From positions 1 to 47,321 of the forward strand of contig NZ_AKIY01000327.1 in NCBI RefSeq assembly GCF_000282615.1: a DNA stretch of 47,321 bases, given 5' to 3'. Shown here piece by piece: positions 33,867 through 41,472 of the stretch. Under the pieces are notes generated by a model. It was not told where the DNA came from. It did no database searches and saw only the letters and a program-made list of their open reading frames with translations. Source of the stretch: Bradyrhizobium sp. YR681 (lineage in GTDB: Bacteria > Pseudomonadota > Alphaproteobacteria > Rhizobiales > Xanthobacteraceae). Position numbers and translations under genes: made by a program. How positions within the stretch are numbered: the stretch's first letter is position 1; every line of letters starts with the position of its first letter.

Positions 33867-33970
33867 CCCTCTCCCGCTTGCGGGAGAGGGTCTTTCCGCT
33901 GAGAGACTCCCGACGAGGAGAGAACCCTCACCCGGCGCTCTGCGCCGACCTCTCCCGCAGGCGGGAGAGG
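33867..33970. repeat. gene-less inverted repeat pair with CCTCTCCCGC hairpins inside the Liv operon
   Basis: The left hairpin CCCTCTCCCGC-TT-GCGGGAGAGGG (33867-33890) is a perfect 11-bp stem. The right part has CGGCGC-TCT-GCGCCG (33933-33947) and CCTCTCCCGC-AG-GCGGGAGAGG (33949-33970). The right unit, read on the minus strand, has the same order as the repeats around the DUF559 gene at 43431-43895: hairpin, short GC-rich stem, then GGGTGAGGG. It lies between the binding-protein and livH genes and may stabilise the upstream message or cut read-through. Confidence 0.85.
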
Positions 33971-33992
33971 TGAGAGGAGCGCCCCGGGATGC

Positions 33993-34006
33993 CCCGCTTT
34001 CGCGGG
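33993..34006 (-). terminator. short hairpin right after the binding-protein stop codon
   Basis: CCCGC-TTTC-GCGGG abuts the stop codon of the binding-protein gene. It lacks a T-run on the minus strand, so it is more likely an RNA-stability element or attenuator than a full terminator. Confidence 0.35.
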
Positions 34007-35185
34007 TCACTTCTTGGTCTTGCCGAGATCCTTGACGGCTTCGAAGGTTGCGAACTCGACGTTGTAGAGCTCGCCGTCGACCTTCTCGACCTTGCGGATG
34101 TAGATGTTCTGCACGATGTCGCGGGTCTCGGGGTCGATCGAGATCGGGCCACGCGGGCTTTCCCACTTCTGGCCCTTCATCGCCTCGATTAGCTTGTCGC
34201 CGTTGGTGTCGCCATTCGTCTTCTTCAGGGCCTCGTAGATGAGGTGGATGCCGTCATAGCCGCTCACGGCCATGAAGCCGGGACGGTTGCCGAAGGCCTT
34301 CTTGTAGGCCGCGACGAAGTCCTTGTTCATCGCCGACGGGTGCGCCGCGGAATAGAGATGCGCGGTGACCGTGCCGAGCACGGCGTCGCCCATGTTGTTG
34401 AGGAGGTCGTCGTCGGTGACGTCGCCCGGTCCGATCACCTTGATGCCGGCCTTGTCGAGGCCGCGCTCGGCATATTGCTTCATGAAGTTGCCGCCCTGGC
34501 CGGCCGGCACGAACACGAAGATCGCGTCGGGCTTGGCATCCTTCATGCGCTGGAGGAACGGCGCGAAGTCGGGGTTGGCGAGCGGCGTCTTGACCTCTTC
34601 GACCACCTCGCCGCCACCGGCGGTGAAATTCTGCTTGAAGAAGTTCAGCGCGTCATTGCCGGGCGCGTAGTCGGAGGTGAGCGTCGCTACCTTCTTGATG
34701 CCGTTCTTCACCGCCCAGTCGGCGATGATGGTGGAGGACTGCGCCAGCGTGAAGCTGGTGCGCACGATATAGGGCGAACGCTCGGTGATGATCGAGGTGC
34801 CGGCTGCCATCACGACTTCCGGAATCTTGGCCTGCGTGGCGAGCGGCGCCGCCGCGAGCGCGGCCGGCGTCACGCCGAAGCCTGCGATGAAATTGACCTT
34901 GTCGTTGACGATCAATTCCTGCGCGGCGGTCTTGGTCTTGTCCGGAATCGCCGCGTCATCCTTGAGGATGATCTCGACCTTCTTGCCGGCGACTGCGTCG
35001 CCCTTCTGCTGCATGTAGAGCTTGATCGCATTCTCGATCTGCTTGCCGGTGGAAGCCTGGCCGCCCGTCATCGGCAGGATCAGGCCGATCTTGACGGTGT
35101 CCTCAGCCTTGGCCGGCGCGATCGCCGCAAGGCCCGCGATGGCCGTCACCGCAGCGATCGCCAGCAATTGTTTGCGTTCGAACAT
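34007..35185 (-). CDS. branched-chain amino acid-type ABC transporter substrate-binding protein
   Basis: 392 residues, periplasmic. The signal peptide is LLAIAAVTAIAGLAAIAPAK, cut near residue 27. The mature part begins with VKIGLILPMTGGQASTGKQI, the typical LivJ/HAAT start. It continues with NDKVNFIAGFGVTPAALAAA, PYIVRTSFTLAQSSTI, a hinge region, and GFMAVSGYDGIHLIYEALKK. Family members bind branched-chain amino acids, amides, urea or aromatic acids; the specificity is not readable. GGGGAGGG is a strong ribosome site. It is the first gene of the five-gene Liv operon, driven by the promoter near 35440. Confidence 0.93.
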   Translation of the reverse strand: MFERKQLLAIAAVTAIAGLAAIAPAKAEDTVKIGLILPMTGGQASTGKQIENAIKLYMQQKGDAVAGKKVEIILKDDAAIPDKTKTAAQELIVNDKVNFIAGFGVTPAALAAAPLATQAKIPEVVMAAGTSIITERSPYIVRTSFTLAQSSTIIADWAVKNGIKKVATLTSDYAPGNDALNFFKQNFTAGGGEVVEEVKTPLANPDFAPFLQRMKDAKPDAIFVFVPAGQGGNFMKQYAERGLDKAGIKVIGPGDVTDDDLLNNMGDAVLGTVTAHLYSAAHPSAMNKDFVAAYKKAFGNRPGFMAVSGYDGIHLIYEALKKTNGDTNGDKLIEAMKGQKWESPRGPISIDPETRDIVQNIYIRKVEKVDGELYNVEFATFEAVKDLGKTKK

Positions 35186-35705
35186 CAGATGTCCCTCCCC
35201 TTCATTCCTGACCTCTTGTGCGCCGAACCGAGTACCCGGTTCTTGGCCTCATCTTAGCTCACGCGCGAGTGATGTCGCGCGCCACATGGCGTCTTTCGCG
35301 CCCTTATTGTCAATCGGACGTTCGGCGACCATTCGGCGCAAGCCGAGCGTTCCAATTGCCAACGTCGGGATGCGATGTCGCGGTTACATCGGGGTAACCC
35401 GAGCCCGATCTTCATCGCACCTATTTGTACGATTGTACAAACAAAATGGACCTGTCAACGAAAAAGCCCCTGCGCCGACCAAGCCAATTTGTCGCGAGCC
35501 CTTGCCGCAGTCTAGGAACGCGGCGGTCGGGGTGGATGGAGGATTTCGTCTTTCTTTTGCAGGATTCGGACATCGGGCCCGCCTCGGCGTGCCCGCAAGT
35601 GGGTAATAAATTACCTACCTCGAATAAGTCTATATTACCTTGTTGAAGGCTACTCTCGGCCCGCCAGCCAGATCCGGCGTCCAACAGACCGAATTCGCAC
35701 CCAAC
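35186..35705. other. 520-bp intergenic region upstream of the first Liv operon
   Basis: No gene was found here. It holds the Liv promoter/operator near 35440. It also has the AT-rich palindrome GGTAAT-AA-ATTACC at 35602-35615, followed by another ATTACC at 35634-35639, probably regulatory sites for the lipoprotein gene at 35706. The rest shows no clear structure. Confidence 0.6.
35424..35458 (-). promoter_or_regulatory. promoter of the first Liv operon with overlapping palindromic operator
   Basis: On the minus strand TTGACA (35458-35453) is followed after 15 bp by TACAAT (35437-35432). The -10 box lies inside the palindrome TTTGTAC-GATT-GTACAAA (35424-35441). GTAC-centred palindromes of this kind are typical of GntR/FCD-type repressors, so a repressor could block the -10 box. 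The leader before the binding-protein start would be about 240 nt. No regulator gene for it is seen nearby. Confidence 0.5.
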
Positions 35706-35990
35706 ATGCTCAAGCCTTTCCGCTCCGTTCTCCCCCTCGTTGCGCTCGCTGCGGGGCTGTCCGGCTGCGGCAGCGTCAACGAGAAGCTTTCGGCCGGAAT
35801 GGGCGACTACATCCCGCAATGGGCTGGCGGCCTGCCGGCGGACGCACCGCCGCGGCCCGGCACGCCGCAATACGACGCCTACCTGAAGGAGCGCGAGCGC
35901 AAGCGGCTGCTGCCGGCGGCGGATCGCGAGAAGGAAGAGCAGGCGCAGAAGGGCGCGACGGGATCGACATCGGGCGGCGCTACGCGCTGA
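35706..35990 (+). CDS. small lipoprotein of unknown function
   Basis: 94 residues. MLKPFRSVLPLVALAAGLSG is followed by Cys, giving the lipobox LSGC for lipid attachment at about residue 21. The mature part is short and charged (VNEKLSAGMGDYIPQWAGGL, then PRPGTPQYDAYLKERERKRL) and ends in a Ser/Gly tail. The motif TPQYDAYLKERE recurs in small rhizobial lipoproteins, but the role is unknown. The in-frame start further upstream lacks sense as a signal. It is convergent with purU. Confidence 0.75.
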   Translation: MLKPFRSVLPLVALAAGLSGCGSVNEKLSAGMGDYIPQWAGGLPADAPPRPGTPQYDAYLKERERKRLLPAADREKEEQAQKGATGSTSGGATR

Positions 35991-36030
35991 GACAGCGCGC
36001 TCCCTCGCCCCGGGGCGAGGTGGAACAGCA

Positions 36031-36894
36031 TCAATCCATAAACACCACGGTCTTGCGGCCGTTGAGGATGACACGGTCGTCGAGATGGTAGCGGATCGCG
36101 CGCGCCAGCACGCGGCGCTCGATGTCGCGCCCCTTGCGGACGAGATCTTCCGGCGTGTCGCGATGGCTGATGCGCTCGACGTCCTGGTCGATGATCGGGC
36201 CCTCGTCGAGGTCGCGCGTGACGTAATGCGCGGTGGCGCCGATCAGCTTGACGCCGCGCTCATGTGCCTGGTGATAGGGTTTTGCGCCCTTGAAGCCCGG
36301 CAGGAACGAGTGGTGGATGTTGATGCAGCGCCCCGACAGCTTTGCCGAGAGATCGTCGGACAGGATCTGCATGTAGCGGGCGAGCACGACGAGATCGGTC
36401 CCGCTCCTGGCGACGAGATCGAGGATCTGCGCCTCCTGCTCGCGCTTGGTCTCCTTGGTGACAGGCAGATAGTGGAACGGGATGCTGCCGAAATCGAGCC
36501 CGCCATAGACCTCGCGCGGATGGTTGGAGACGATCGCGGCCAGCGTCATCGGCAGCTCGCCGGTGCGCCAGCGGTAGAGGATGTCGACCAGGCAATGGTC
36601 GGACTTCGAGACCAGCAGCATCACCTTGCGATGCGCGGCGCGGTCACGCATCTGCCATTCCATGCCGAAGCGCTCGGCGATCGCGGCAAAACCGGTCTGG
36701 AGCGCCGTGAGTTCCACGGCGAGATCGGCCGCGGTGAACACCACCCGCATGAAGAACTTCTTGGTCTCGACGTCGTCGAACTGCTGGGCGTCGAGAATGT
36801 TCTGTCCGTTATGGGCCAGGAAGGTCGACACCGCCGAGACGATGCCGGGACGATCCGGACAGGACAGGGTTAGGACATATTGATGATCGGGCAT
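36031..36894 (-). CDS. purU: formyltetrahydrofolate deformylase
   Basis: 287 residues. The N-terminal ACT domain (YVLTLSCPDRPGIVSAVSTF, then LDAQQFDDVETKKFFMRVVF) spans ~1-85. The formyltransferase-like catalytic domain follows with VSKSDHCLVDILYRWRTGEL, FDFGSIPFHYLPVTK-like spacing, and the Asn-His-Asp site INIHHSFLPGFKGAKPYHQA with AHYVTRDLDEGPIIDQDVER. It releases formate from 10-formyl-THF and so balances one-carbon pools. ATG 36894 (MPDHQYVL) is chosen as the domain start; an upstream start would add eight residues. It is divergent from the hemD-like gene. Confidence 0.95.
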   Translation of the reverse strand: MPDHQYVLTLSCPDRPGIVSAVSTFLAHNGQNILDAQQFDDVETKKFFMRVVFTAADLAVELTALQTGFAAIAERFGMEWQMRDRAAHRKVMLLVSKSDHCLVDILYRWRTGELPMTLAAIVSNHPREVYGGLDFGSIPFHYLPVTKETKREQEAQILDLVARSGTDLVVLARYMQILSDDLSAKLSGRCINIHHSFLPGFKGAKPYHQAHERGVKLIGATAHYVTRDLDEGPIIDQDVERISHRDTPEDLVRKGRDIERRVLARAIRYHLDDRVILNGRKTVVFMD

Positions 36895-37035
36895 GGGCCT
36901 TGATGAAGGTTTGGGCAAAGGATGCGGAACGACCTGCGAATTGCGTCCTGCTCTATCACCGACCCCGCCCTTGCGCCAATCCCGACCCCGGAGTCAGGAT
37001 GAACGGACGATTGAAATTCTGACCGGAGCATGCCC

Positions 37036-37875
37036 ATGGCCGACCGCTTGAACGGCACCCGCATCCTGATCCTGGAAACGCGCGAGGAGGCGCAGTTTTC
37101 GAAGCTCTTGGCCGAGCAAGGCGCCGAGGTCGTGCAGTGCCCGATGTTCACCATCGAGGATGCCCCGGACCCCGCCCCGGTCGAGGCCTGGATTCGCCGC
37201 GCCATCGACAAGCCCCTCGACGATCTCGTGCTGATGACAGGTGAAGGCCTGCGGCGGATCATGAAGCTCGCGCGCGCCCGCGGGCTCGACCAGGCTCTCG
37301 TGGCAGCGCTCGCCAAGTCGCGAAGATTCACCCGTGGACCTAAACCCGGCAAGGCGCTGCGCGAGATCTCGCTCGAGGCGCAGCAGACCACGGAGAAGCC
37401 GACCACCGAGGGTGTGATCGAGATGCTGGGCAAGCTCGACCTCAGGGGACGTCGCCTCGGACTTCAGCTCTATCCCGACAAGGACCACGGCGCGCTGACC
37501 GGCGCGCTGGCCGCGCAAGGCGCCGAGGTCGATACCGTGCTGCCTTACGTCTACGATTCCAAGGCAGCCGATGCCAGCATCGTCGCCGCCATCGACGACA
37601 TGGCGGAAGGACGAATCGATTCCATCGCGCTGACCAATCTCGGCCAGGTCCGCCGCCTGATCGAAGCTGCGAAGGCCCATGGCAGCGAGACAAAGCTGCG
37701 CGCCGGGCTCGAACGAACCCTGATCGCCTCGGTGGGACCTGCGGTCTCGGGCGAGCTCGCCGCACACGGATTGCGCACCGACGTCTCGCCGGCCGATGAA
37801 GCCTATTTCATGCGACCGCTGATCTCGGCGATGGCCACAGCGCTCGCGGAGCGAAAGCCGGCCACAGCGCGCTGA
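37036..37875 (+). CDS. uroporphyrinogen-III synthase family protein
   Basis: 279 residues with the two-lobed HemD fold: GTRILILETREEAQFSKLLA, VVQCPMFTIEDAPDPAPVEA, DDLVLMTGEGLRRIMKLARA, then LGLQLYPDKDHGALTGALAA, AQGAEVDTVLPYVYDSKAAD, and SVGPAVSGELAAHGLRTDVS near the end. The LMTGEGLRR and SVGPAVSGEL stretches match the conserved HemD regions that bind hydroxymethylbilane. This subgroup is divergent and often found apart from hemC, so a true HemD role is probable but not proven. Start 37036 has GGAG at proper spacing; ATG 37030 lies too close to it. Confidence 0.8.
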   Translation: MADRLNGTRILILETREEAQFSKLLAEQGAEVVQCPMFTIEDAPDPAPVEAWIRRAIDKPLDDLVLMTGEGLRRIMKLARARGLDQALVAALAKSRRFTRGPKPGKALREISLEAQQTTEKPTTEGVIEMLGKLDLRGRRLGLQLYPDKDHGALTGALAAQGAEVDTVLPYVYDSKAADASIVAAIDDMAEGRIDSIALTNLGQVRRLIEAAKAHGSETKLRAGLERTLIASVGPAVSGELAAHGLRTDVSPADEAYFMRPLISAMATALAERKPATAR

Positions 37876-37888
37876 TGCGACCTGTCTT

Positions 37889-38119
37889 CTATCGAAGAGG
37901 AGGCGGCGGGAAAGGTTGAGGCGGCGGTGGGCGACGCCATCGGCGACGACGAGGTGGCGGCGGTGGTGGTGGCCGAAAACCGGGAGGCGGTGGAGGTGGC
38001 GGCGGTCCGGGCGGAGGCGGAGGAAACGGCTGGGCCTCGACCCGAGCCTCACTCACAACGAGAGCTGCCGCCGCTCCAATGAGCGCGAAAATACCGCGAC
38101 GCGAGATCTGTTCCACCAT
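37889..38119 (-). CDS. small Tat-type proline-rich exported protein
   Basis: About 76 residues. The N-terminus MVEQISRRGIFALIGAAAAL has a twin-arginine pattern (SRRGIF) followed by a hydrophobic stretch and the cleavage-like EARVEAQ. The mature part is almost only Pro, Gly, Arg, Phe and Trp (runs of PPP with RRRRWRRP). GGGAGGT stands immediately before the start, so GTG at 38116 could be the true start. Small proteins with this leader type are common in Bradyrhizobium. The function is unknown; a disordered cell-wall or envelope role is possible. It is convergent with the hemD-like gene. Confidence 0.6.
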   Translation of the reverse strand: MVEQISRRGIFALIGAAAALVVSEARVEAQPFPPPPPGPPPPPPPPGFRPPPPPPPRRRRWRRPPPPQPFPPPPLR

Positions 38120-38288
38120 ACCTCCCGAACTCCCTTCCGCTCTCGGCGCGACGCACCTTGCACGATCTGCATGTAAGCACGCCCATTGTAACGAGACATT
38201 TCCGCTCGATTGTCTTTTGTAAATGCGCGCGGACGCAACGAGGGATAAGCTAGGAGCCTGACGCGGGGGCGGCCTGCGGCGGTTCCGA

Positions 38289-38316
38289 TTGACACGAACA
38301 TCGCCAACGCTACGTT
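38289..38316 (+). promoter_or_regulatory. candidate promoter of the MFS gene
   Basis: TTGACA (38289-38294) and TACGTT (38311-38316) are 16 bp apart. If used, transcription starts near 38323, after the earliest in-frame TTG (38315), which supports the later GTG start at 38378. Confidence 0.35.
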
Positions 38317-38377
38317 GCCGAACAGAAACAAGAAACAACAGGGGCAAGGGAATCGCCGTGACACCCGTCATCGCGTC

Positions 38378-39640
38378 GTGAGCGCAGCCGCACGGCGATC
38401 CGTGCTCGCGCCATTCCGCATCCGCAATTATCGCTTTCAATGGCCCTCCGATCTGCTCACCTCCTGGGCGTTCGAGATTGAGACGCTGGTGCTCGGCTGG
38501 TACATCCTGGTCGAAACTGGCTCGGTGCTGCTGCTGACCATTCTCGCGTCGCTGCAATATGTGGGAACGCTGATTGCGCCGGTGCTCGGAATGGTGGGCG
38601 ACCGCATGGGTCATCGCGACCTCCTCGTCGTGCTGCGCCTCACCTATACGGTACTAGCCTCGACCATCATGGTGCTGGCGCTGACCGGCCGTCTGGCACC
38701 CCTCAACGTCATGATCATCGTAACGATCATGGGGCTGATCCGCTCCTCGGACCTCGGCCTACGCAGCGCGCTGCTCGCCGACATCATGCCGGCCGAGCAG
38801 CTGGTCGGCGCGATCGGCCTGTCACGCACGACCCAGGACAGCGCACGCATTGCCGGAGCGCTGACGGGAGCCGGATTGTTCGCCGTGCTCGGCATTGGCT
38901 TCGTCTATGCGGCGGTCGCCTGCCTTTATCTCTTGGCTGCGATTCTCATGTCCTGCCTAGCCCGGCCGCAAAGGTCTGTCGTCACGAGCGACCTACCCGC
39001 GAACAGCCGTGCCATTTCCAAACTGCTCGACGAGCTGAAGGAAGGGATCGTCTACGCCTGGAATGGCCCGGGAATGGGCGCCGCGCTATGCGTCGCCTTC
39101 CTCGCCAATCTCACTGCATTTCCCTTCACCGGCGGATTGCTGCCCTACATCGCGCGCGAGATCTTTCATACCGACCAGACCGGCCTCGGCTATCTCTCGG
39201 CGAGTTTTGCCGTCGGCTCGCTGATCGGCTCGATCACGCTCAGCGTCGTCGGCGGACTGCGGATTGCCAGGCTTATGATCGGCGCGACGCTGGCCTGGTT
39301 CACCATGCTGCTGGTGTTCGTCGAGATCAGGACCATGCCGGTGGCCATGGCCTGCCTCGTGCTCGCCGGCATTGCCCAGAGCATGTCGATGATCTCGGCG
39401 GCCGTGATCCTGATGCGCACCGCGAGCGCACATCTGCGCGGCCGCGTCATGGGCGTCCGCATGATGGTGATCTACGGCCTGCCGCTCGGATTGCTAGCCG
39501 CTGGCAGCCTGATCGACATCATCGGCTATTCCGCAACGGGGTCGCTCTATGCCGCCGCAGGCTTCATCGCGATGCTGGCGATCGCCGTGCGCTGGCGCGC
39601 CGACCTCTGGCCGCTCCACGCACCCGCGAATGCGCGCTAG
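38378..39640 (+). CDS. MFS transporter
   Basis: About 420 residues and 12 hydrophobic segments. It begins VLAPFRIRNYRFQWPSDLLT, a start like the MFS_3/enterobactin-exporter branch, then GMVGDRMGHRDLLVVLRLTY (the loop 2-3 motif GDRxGHR) and GLIRSSDLGLRSALLADIMP. The C-terminal half has LPYIAREIFHTDQTGLGYLS and MRTASAHLRGRVMGVRMMVI. It is probably an exporter or a multidrug-type carrier; the substrate is unknown. The start is uncertain: GTG 38378 is chosen because a promoter-like pair lies just upstream and no ATG is available. It is convergent with the Crp/Fnr gene and their ends overlap by 4 bp. Confidence 0.82.
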   Translation: MSAAARRSVLAPFRIRNYRFQWPSDLLTSWAFEIETLVLGWYILVETGSVLLLTILASLQYVGTLIAPVLGMVGDRMGHRDLLVVLRLTYTVLASTIMVLALTGRLAPLNVMIIVTIMGLIRSSDLGLRSALLADIMPAEQLVGAIGLSRTTQDSARIAGALTGAGLFAVLGIGFVYAAVACLYLLAAILMSCLARPQRSVVTSDLPANSRAISKLLDELKEGIVYAWNGPGMGAALCVAFLANLTAFPFTGGLLPYIAREIFHTDQTGLGYLSASFAVGSLIGSITLSVVGGLRIARLMIGATLAWFTMLLVFVEIRTMPVAMACLVLAGIAQSMSMISAAVILMRTASAHLRGRVMGVRMMVIYGLPLGLLAAGSLIDIIGYSATGSLYAAAGFIAMLAIAVRWRADLWPLHAPANAR

Positions 39641-40311
39641 TCCCCGTAGCCGCGCAGCCGCTCGATATCGAGGATGGTGACGCCGCCATATTCGAGCCGC
39701 AGCAGGCCCTCCTTCTCCAGCCGGTTCAGCGCGCGGTTGGCGTTCTGGCGGGACATGCCGGAGAGCGCGCCGATCTCCTCCTGGGTGATCTCCAGATGCG
39801 CGGTCGATTCCGGATAGAGGATCGGGTTGAACAGCGAGGCGATGCCGCGGGCGAGGCGCGCGGTGGCGTCGAGCGTGCGGTTGACCTCGAGCATGCCGAT
39901 GAACTGGCCGAGCCGCTCGTTGAGCTGGCGGACCAGGAAGCGGTTGAATCCGACGCTGTTCTCGAACAGCCACATGAAGGCGCTGCGCTCCATCAGCGCG
40001 ACGCGGCTGTTGCGCAGCGCGACGACGTCGTAGCGGCGCGGCTCGTTCTTGAGCACGCTGCCCTCGCCGAACCAGGCCCCCGCCGTCAGCCCGGCCAGGC
40101 TCGTCTCCTTGCCATCGCGCGAGACGCCGCCCATCCGGGCGAGGCCAAAGACCATGCCGGCCCAATAGTCGAACGTGTCGCCGCGCATGAACACGGTCTC
40201 GCCGGTGCCGTAGGACCGTTCCGTGATTCCGGCGCGGGCGACCTCGATTTCCGCATGCGTGAGCTCGCGCGACCAGGCGGCGACGCGCTTCAGTTGATCC
40301 TCTGAAATCAT
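39637..40311 (-). CDS. Crp/Fnr-family transcriptional regulator
   Basis: 224 residues. The N-terminal cyclic-nucleotide-binding-like domain contains GITERSYGTGETVFMRGDTF and GAWFGEGSVLKNEPRRYDVV. After the dimer helix (GFNRFLVRQLNERLGQFIGM) the winged HTH reads EEIGALSGMSRQNANRALNR, LEKEGLLRLEYGGVTILDIE. There is no FNR-type Cys cluster, so it does not look like an oxygen sensor of the Fe-S kind. It faces the second Liv operon across 339 bp and is a natural candidate to control it. The ligand is unknown. Confidence 0.92.
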   Translation of the reverse strand: MISEDQLKRVAAWSRELTHAEIEVARAGITERSYGTGETVFMRGDTFDYWAGMVFGLARMGGVSRDGKETSLAGLTAGAWFGEGSVLKNEPRRYDVVALRNSRVALMERSAFMWLFENSVGFNRFLVRQLNERLGQFIGMLEVNRTLDATARLARGIASLFNPILYPESTAHLEITQEEIGALSGMSRQNANRALNRLEKEGLLRLEYGGVTILDIERLRGYGD

Positions 40312-40650
40312 GATCCCGAAGCCAGCCGCACCGTTCTGATCACTCCGCTCTTCTGCTGCACTGCAACATCACTATGTCGACCGCTATCCGACGAAAGATG
40401 GAGGCCGCGGCCATCCCAAAAACTTTGTCGCAGAATTGTCAGGCCGGAGACATTTCTCAATAGCGCTTTCCCTTATTGAGGGCCACCTCGGGCGATGCGG
40501 CTTTTGATCCCAAACGGTATCGAGGGCGGCGCGGCGTCGGCGGAGACCATCTGCTGCATGGCCTCACCGGCACGGCCGTACTAGGATCGCACCGAGAGGA
40601 ACCGACGAAGAGCGCCGCTGAATGCGCCATCACCGGGAGGGATTTGTTTG
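40312..40650. other. 339-bp divergent intergenic region between the Crp/Fnr gene and the second Liv operon
   Basis: No gene is seen. The inverted repeat CTCAATA-N11-TATTGAG (40456-40480) is the best regulatory candidate. GGGAGG at 40635-40640 is the ribosome site of the ATPase gene. Nothing else stands out. Confidence 0.5.
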
Positions 40651-41472
40651 GTGGCTACCAGTCTCGAAGTGCGCGGCGTGTCCTTGCGATTCGGCGGCGT
40701 TCGCGCGCTGACCGATGTCAGCTTCGCCATCAATGACGGCGAGCTGTTCTCGATCATCGGCCCCAACGGCGCCGGCAAGACCTCGATCGTGAATTGCATT
40801 TCCGGCCGCTACAAGCCGACCGAAGGCCAGCTGTCCTATCGCGAGCGCGATATCACCGGTCTGACCCCGAACGCGCGCGCCTCGCTCGGCATCGGCCGCA
40901 CCTTCCAGAATCTGGCGCTGTTTCACCACATGAGCGTGCTCGACAACATCATGGTCGGCCGCCACCACCTCCTGAAGAACAATTTCCTCACGGGCTCGCT
41001 GTACTGGCTCACCGGCGCCCGCAAGGAAGAGCTCGCGCATCGCCGCAAGGTCGAGGAGATCATCGACTTCCTCGACCTCCAGTCGGTGCGTAAAGCTCCC
41101 GCGGGCACGCTCTCCTACGGCCTGCGCAAGCGTGTGGAACTCGCTCGCGCCATGGCACTGGAGCCGCGCCTCATCCTCCTCGACGAGCCGATGGCCGGCA
41201 TGAATTTCGAGGAGAAGGAGGACATGGCCCGCTACATCGTCGATCTCAACGAGGAGTTCGGGATGACGGTGGTGATGATCGAGCATGACATGGGCGTGGT
41301 GATGGACATCTCCCACCGCGTCATGGTGCTGGATTTCGGCCGCAAGATCGCCGAAGGCGATCCGGCCGCGGTCCTCGCCGATCCCCACGTCAGGCGCGCC
41401 TATCTCGGTGAAGAGGACGAGGTGCTGGTCGATCCCGACGACGCTCCTCCGGCACAGGAGAGCGCGGCATGA
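40651..41472 (+). CDS. Liv-type ABC transporter ATPase (LivG family) of the second system
   Basis: 273 residues from a GTG start preceded by GGGAGG. Walker A is GPNGAGKTSIVNCISG. Then RTFQNLALFHHMSVLDNIMV, a degenerate signature LSYGLRKRVELARAMALEPR, Walker B LILLDEPMAGMNFEEKEDMA and the His-switch VVMIEHDMGVVMDISHRVMV. A C-terminal acidic tail (EEDEVLVDPDDAPP) is unusual compared with the first LivG. It overlaps the acyl-CoA synthetase start by 4 bp. A LivF partner is expected beyond the right end of the window. Confidence 0.93.
   Translation: MATSLEVRGVSLRFGGVRALTDVSFAINDGELFSIIGPNGAGKTSIVNCISGRYKPTEGQLSYRERDITGLTPNARASLGIGRTFQNLALFHHMSVLDNIMVGRHHLLKNNFLTGSLYWLTGARKEELAHRRKVEEIIDFLDLQSVRKAPAGTLSYGLRKRVELARAMALEPRLILLDEPMAGMNFEEKEDMARYIVDLNEEFGMTVVMIEHDMGVVMDISHRVMVLDFGRKIAEGDPAAVLADPHVRRAYLGEEDEVLVDPDDAPPAQESAA

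Noticed and set aside
33867..33970. CRISPR array
   Set aside because: The units are self-complementary and face each other, with no regular spacers and no cas genes.
38315..38377. Upstream TTG start for the MFS protein
   Set aside because: It would start inside the promoter-like pair and add a polar Gln/Arg-rich lead not expected in this family.
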